NCBI GenBank assembly: GCA_905215045.1
Contig: CAJMOO010000083.1
Span: 1-7,696 of the forward strand
Origin: an uncultured bacterium
GTDB lineage: Bacteria; Bacillota_A; Clostridia; Lachnospirales; Lachnospiraceae
Length of the DNA: 7,696 nt
Direction of reading: 5' to 3'
Notes under the pieces: model-generated
What the model was told of the DNA's origin: nothing
What the model saw: the letters and a program-made list of their open reading frames with translations, nothing else
Databases searched by the model: none
In this document: positions 6,342 to 7,696 of the stretch, in pieces
Position numbering within the stretch: the first letter of the stretch is position 1
Layout: every line of letters starts with the position of its first letter
Program-made: the position numbers and the translations under genes

Positions 6342-7475
6342 ATGTCATATTATAAAAAAGTTACATTAAAAGACATTGCAAATGATTCAGGTGTTTCCGT
6401 AAGTTCTGTTTCCATGATCTTAAATAAACGCGAAGGCGTTTCTTTTTCCAATGAAACGGTTGAAAAGGTTCTGTCCTCTGCGAAAAAATTGGGATATGAG
6501 ATTTCTTCTTCCCCAAAAAAGAATGGTACACCTGCTTACAATACTCAAAGATCCGCAAAGTATATTGCTATTTTTTGCCCTAACATATCAAACTCTTATT
6601 ACTCTACGATCGCACAATCCATTGAACAGGCTGCTTATCAAAAAGGATTTAAAACTTTGATCATCACGACTTTCCGTGATGAAGCCTTGGAAAAAGAGTT
6701 CCTTCAGGATATGATCAAACTGCATGTCAGTGGTATTGTTTTTACTATGATGCCCCAATGCCCACAGTTTTTAGAAAAGGTTGCTAAGAAATATCCCGTG
6801 ATCGTTATCGGAGATAAAACAACAGATATTGATCTGAATGTCATCGAGACAAGTAACTATACTGCTGGAGTTTTGATGGCTGAACATTTATATGAACTTG
6901 GACACCGTAATATCGCATTTTTAACAACCACGATTGGTAAAAGCCTGTCTCTTGCCATGCGTTATCAACGTTTAAAAGCAATTCAGAACACCTATAAGAA
7001 ACTTTGTATGAATGAACCTTATAATATCATTGTAAAAGAAGCCAAAATCGATCCAGAACTTGAACGTAAAAATATTTTCTTAGAACACGGCGTTGGTTAT
7101 CAATTATGCAATGAATGTCTTGATGACAGAAATCTCGCAAATCTTACTGCATTCATCGGTAACAACGATATGGTTTCTTATGGGATCATGGATGCGATCC
7201 TTAAAAAAGGCTATCAAATTCCCGATGATTTTAGTGTATGTGGATTTGACAATGACTTTGCTTCCAGTCTGCTTCCAATCTCATTGACGACTGTGGAGCA
7301 TTACATGGAAGACAAAGGAAAGAAAGCATTTGATATGATCTATGAAAAGATTCAGGAAAAGGATGACTTCTTCGTTCAAGATGATAAATGTGTGATCCGT
7401 ATTGAATACAAATCAAAACTTATTTCTCGTGATTCTACGAATGTTGCTCGTACACGAAAAAATATCAATTTATAA
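6342..7475 (+). CDS. LacI/GalR-family transcriptional regulator
   Basis: A 377-residue DNA-binding regulator. The N-terminal helix-turn-helix covers about residues 8-28 (TLKDIANDSGVSVSSVSMIL and the following Asn), followed by a periplasmic-binding-protein-like sensor domain from about 73 to 360, including HLYELGHRNIAFLT (182-195) and the typical C-terminal FSVCGFDND (297-305). The specificity positions that are Tyr17, Gln18 and Arg22 in LacI are Val20, Ser21 and Met25 here. The hinge region after LGY (50-52) lacks the usual PN-x-x-A-R-x-L and is Ser/Lys-rich and longer. Both suggest an unusual operator. The ATG follows AGGAGG by 5 bp. It diverges from the phosphoesterase operon, which it probably represses until a ligand, perhaps the imported compound, binds. 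It is probably autoregulated. A terminator follows. The family call is certain; target and ligand are inferred. Confidence 0.94.
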   Translation: MSYYKKVTLKDIANDSGVSVSSVSMILNKREGVSFSNETVEKVLSSAKKLGYEISSSPKKNGTPAYNTQRSAKYIAIFCPNISNSYYSTIAQSIEQAAYQKGFKTLIITTFRDEALEKEFLQDMIKLHVSGIVFTMMPQCPQFLEKVAKKYPVIVIGDKTTDIDLNVIETSNYTAGVLMAEHLYELGHRNIAFLTTTIGKSLSLAMRYQRLKAIQNTYKKLCMNEPYNIIVKEAKIDPELERKNIFLEHGVGYQLCNECLDDRNLANLTAFIGNNDMVSYGIMDAILKKGYQIPDDFSVCGFDNDFASSLLPISLTTVEHYMEDKGKKAFDMIYEKIQEKDDFFVQDDKCVIRIEYKSKLISRDSTNVARTRKNINL

Positions 7476-7481
7476 CTTTTG

Positions 7482-7499
7482 TTATTAAAATTTTAATAA
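7482..7499. promoter_or_regulatory. 18 bp perfect palindrome after the regulator gene
   Basis: TTATTAAAATTTTAATAA is perfectly symmetrical and contains ATTAAA-AT-TTTAAT, the arms of O1 and O2 with a different centre. It begins 7 bp after the regulator's stop codon. It may be a third operator. Because GTTTTTT follows at 7501-7506, it could instead be a weak AT-only hairpin terminator. Confidence 0.4.
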
Positions 7500-7518
7500 T
7501 GTTTTTTAAGATAAAATT

Positions 7519-7556
7519 GGACACGGAACTAGTAGTGATCATTCCGTGTCCTTTTT
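7519..7556. terminator. Terminator between the regulator and the second HAD gene
   Basis: GGACACGGAA (7519-7528) pairs perfectly with TTCCGTGTCC (7542-7551) over 10 bp, followed by T5 (7552-7556). The loop is CTAGTAGTGATCA (7529-7541). It terminates the regulator gene on the plus strand and probably the partial HAD gene on the minus strand, where the tail is less U-rich. It is the homologue of the 3015-3058 hairpin. Confidence 0.85.
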
Positions 7557-7559
7557 GCG

Positions 7560-7696
7560 TTATAACATTTTGGTAATCTCAGAGAGATCTTCTAAGATCA
7601 CATCAGGTTTTACATCACTTGTTTTTACATCTTCTCTTGTGCTCTCTCCACTTAGCACTAAGATTGATGTCACATCACTTTGATCTGCAACTGCGA
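7560..7696 (-). CDS. Second HAD-IIA phosphatase, C-terminal 44 codons (cut by window edge)
   Basis: The minus strand reads in frame from the right edge to a TAA at 7562..7560. It aligns without gaps to the end of the HAD gene at 3063-3839: 130 of 137 bases match and 42 of 44 residues are identical. The two changes relative to the first copy are Asn to Asp and Thr to Lys near the C-terminus; the other five base changes are silent. The last 55 bases to the window edge (7642-7696) are identical. The catalytic motifs lie outside the window, so it cannot be said whether this copy is complete. The reading frame is open and substitutions are mostly silent, which favours a functional paralogue over a decayed fragment. 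It converges on the LacI-family gene, with a terminator between them. Confidence 0.9.
   Translation of the reverse strand, partial: AVADQSDVTSILVLSGESTREDVKTSDVKPDVILEDLSEITKML

Noticed and set aside
7093..7416. Short overlapping frames on both strands within the regulator gene
   Set aside because: They are shadows of a well-supported LacI-family reading frame and have no ribosome binding sites of their own.

Overview
The window looks like chromosomal DNA from a low-GC Firmicute, most likely a gut clostridium of the Lachnospiraceae type. This is inferred from the AT-rich base composition (GC roughly in the mid-30s percent by eye), strong AGGAGG ribosome binding sites, intrinsic terminators with T-tracts, and an AAA-ATPase-like/PD-(D/E)XK protein of a type common in gut anaerobes. 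No rRNA, tRNA, CRISPR array, transposase or phage gene was seen. The species cannot be fixed from the sequence.

Layout. Positions 1-267 hold no convincing gene. They contain a possible leftward promoter with a small palindrome, a strong hairpin terminator, and three copies of a 16-17 bp T-rich motif spaced exactly 33 bp apart. A Gfo/Idh/MocA-family oxidoreductase (268-1206, minus) and an AAA-ATPase-like/PD-(D/E)XK protein (1316-3001, plus) diverge from a 109 bp gap in which both strands appear to share one palindromic -10 region. The AAA gene converges on a minus-strand operon through a terminator hairpin (3015-3058).

The operon is transcribed right to left: metallophosphoesterase (5196-6071), MHS-type MFS transporter (3868-5175), HAD-IIA phosphatase (3063-3839). 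Gaps are only 20 and 28 bp and each gene has its own ribosome binding site. A LacI-family regulator (6342-7475, plus) diverges from it across a very AT-rich 270 bp region. That region holds two identical 14 bp palindromes, one over the likely -35 of the operon promoter and one over the likely -10 of the regulator promoter. A third palindrome with the same arms follows the regulator. The simplest reading is a regulated module that imports a small anionic compound, possibly a phosphodiester. The phosphoesterase would cleave it to a phosphomonoester and the HAD enzyme would remove the phosphate. The substrate is inference.

The right edge (7560-7696, minus) holds the last 44 codons of a second HAD-IIA phosphatase, 130/137 bases identical to the first copy. 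It is preceded by a terminator with the same loop as the one beside the first copy but a stem changed by three compensated base-pair swaps. At least this gene, and perhaps the whole operon, is therefore duplicated next to the regulator. The duplication, the covarying terminators and the candidate operators are the most interesting observations here.
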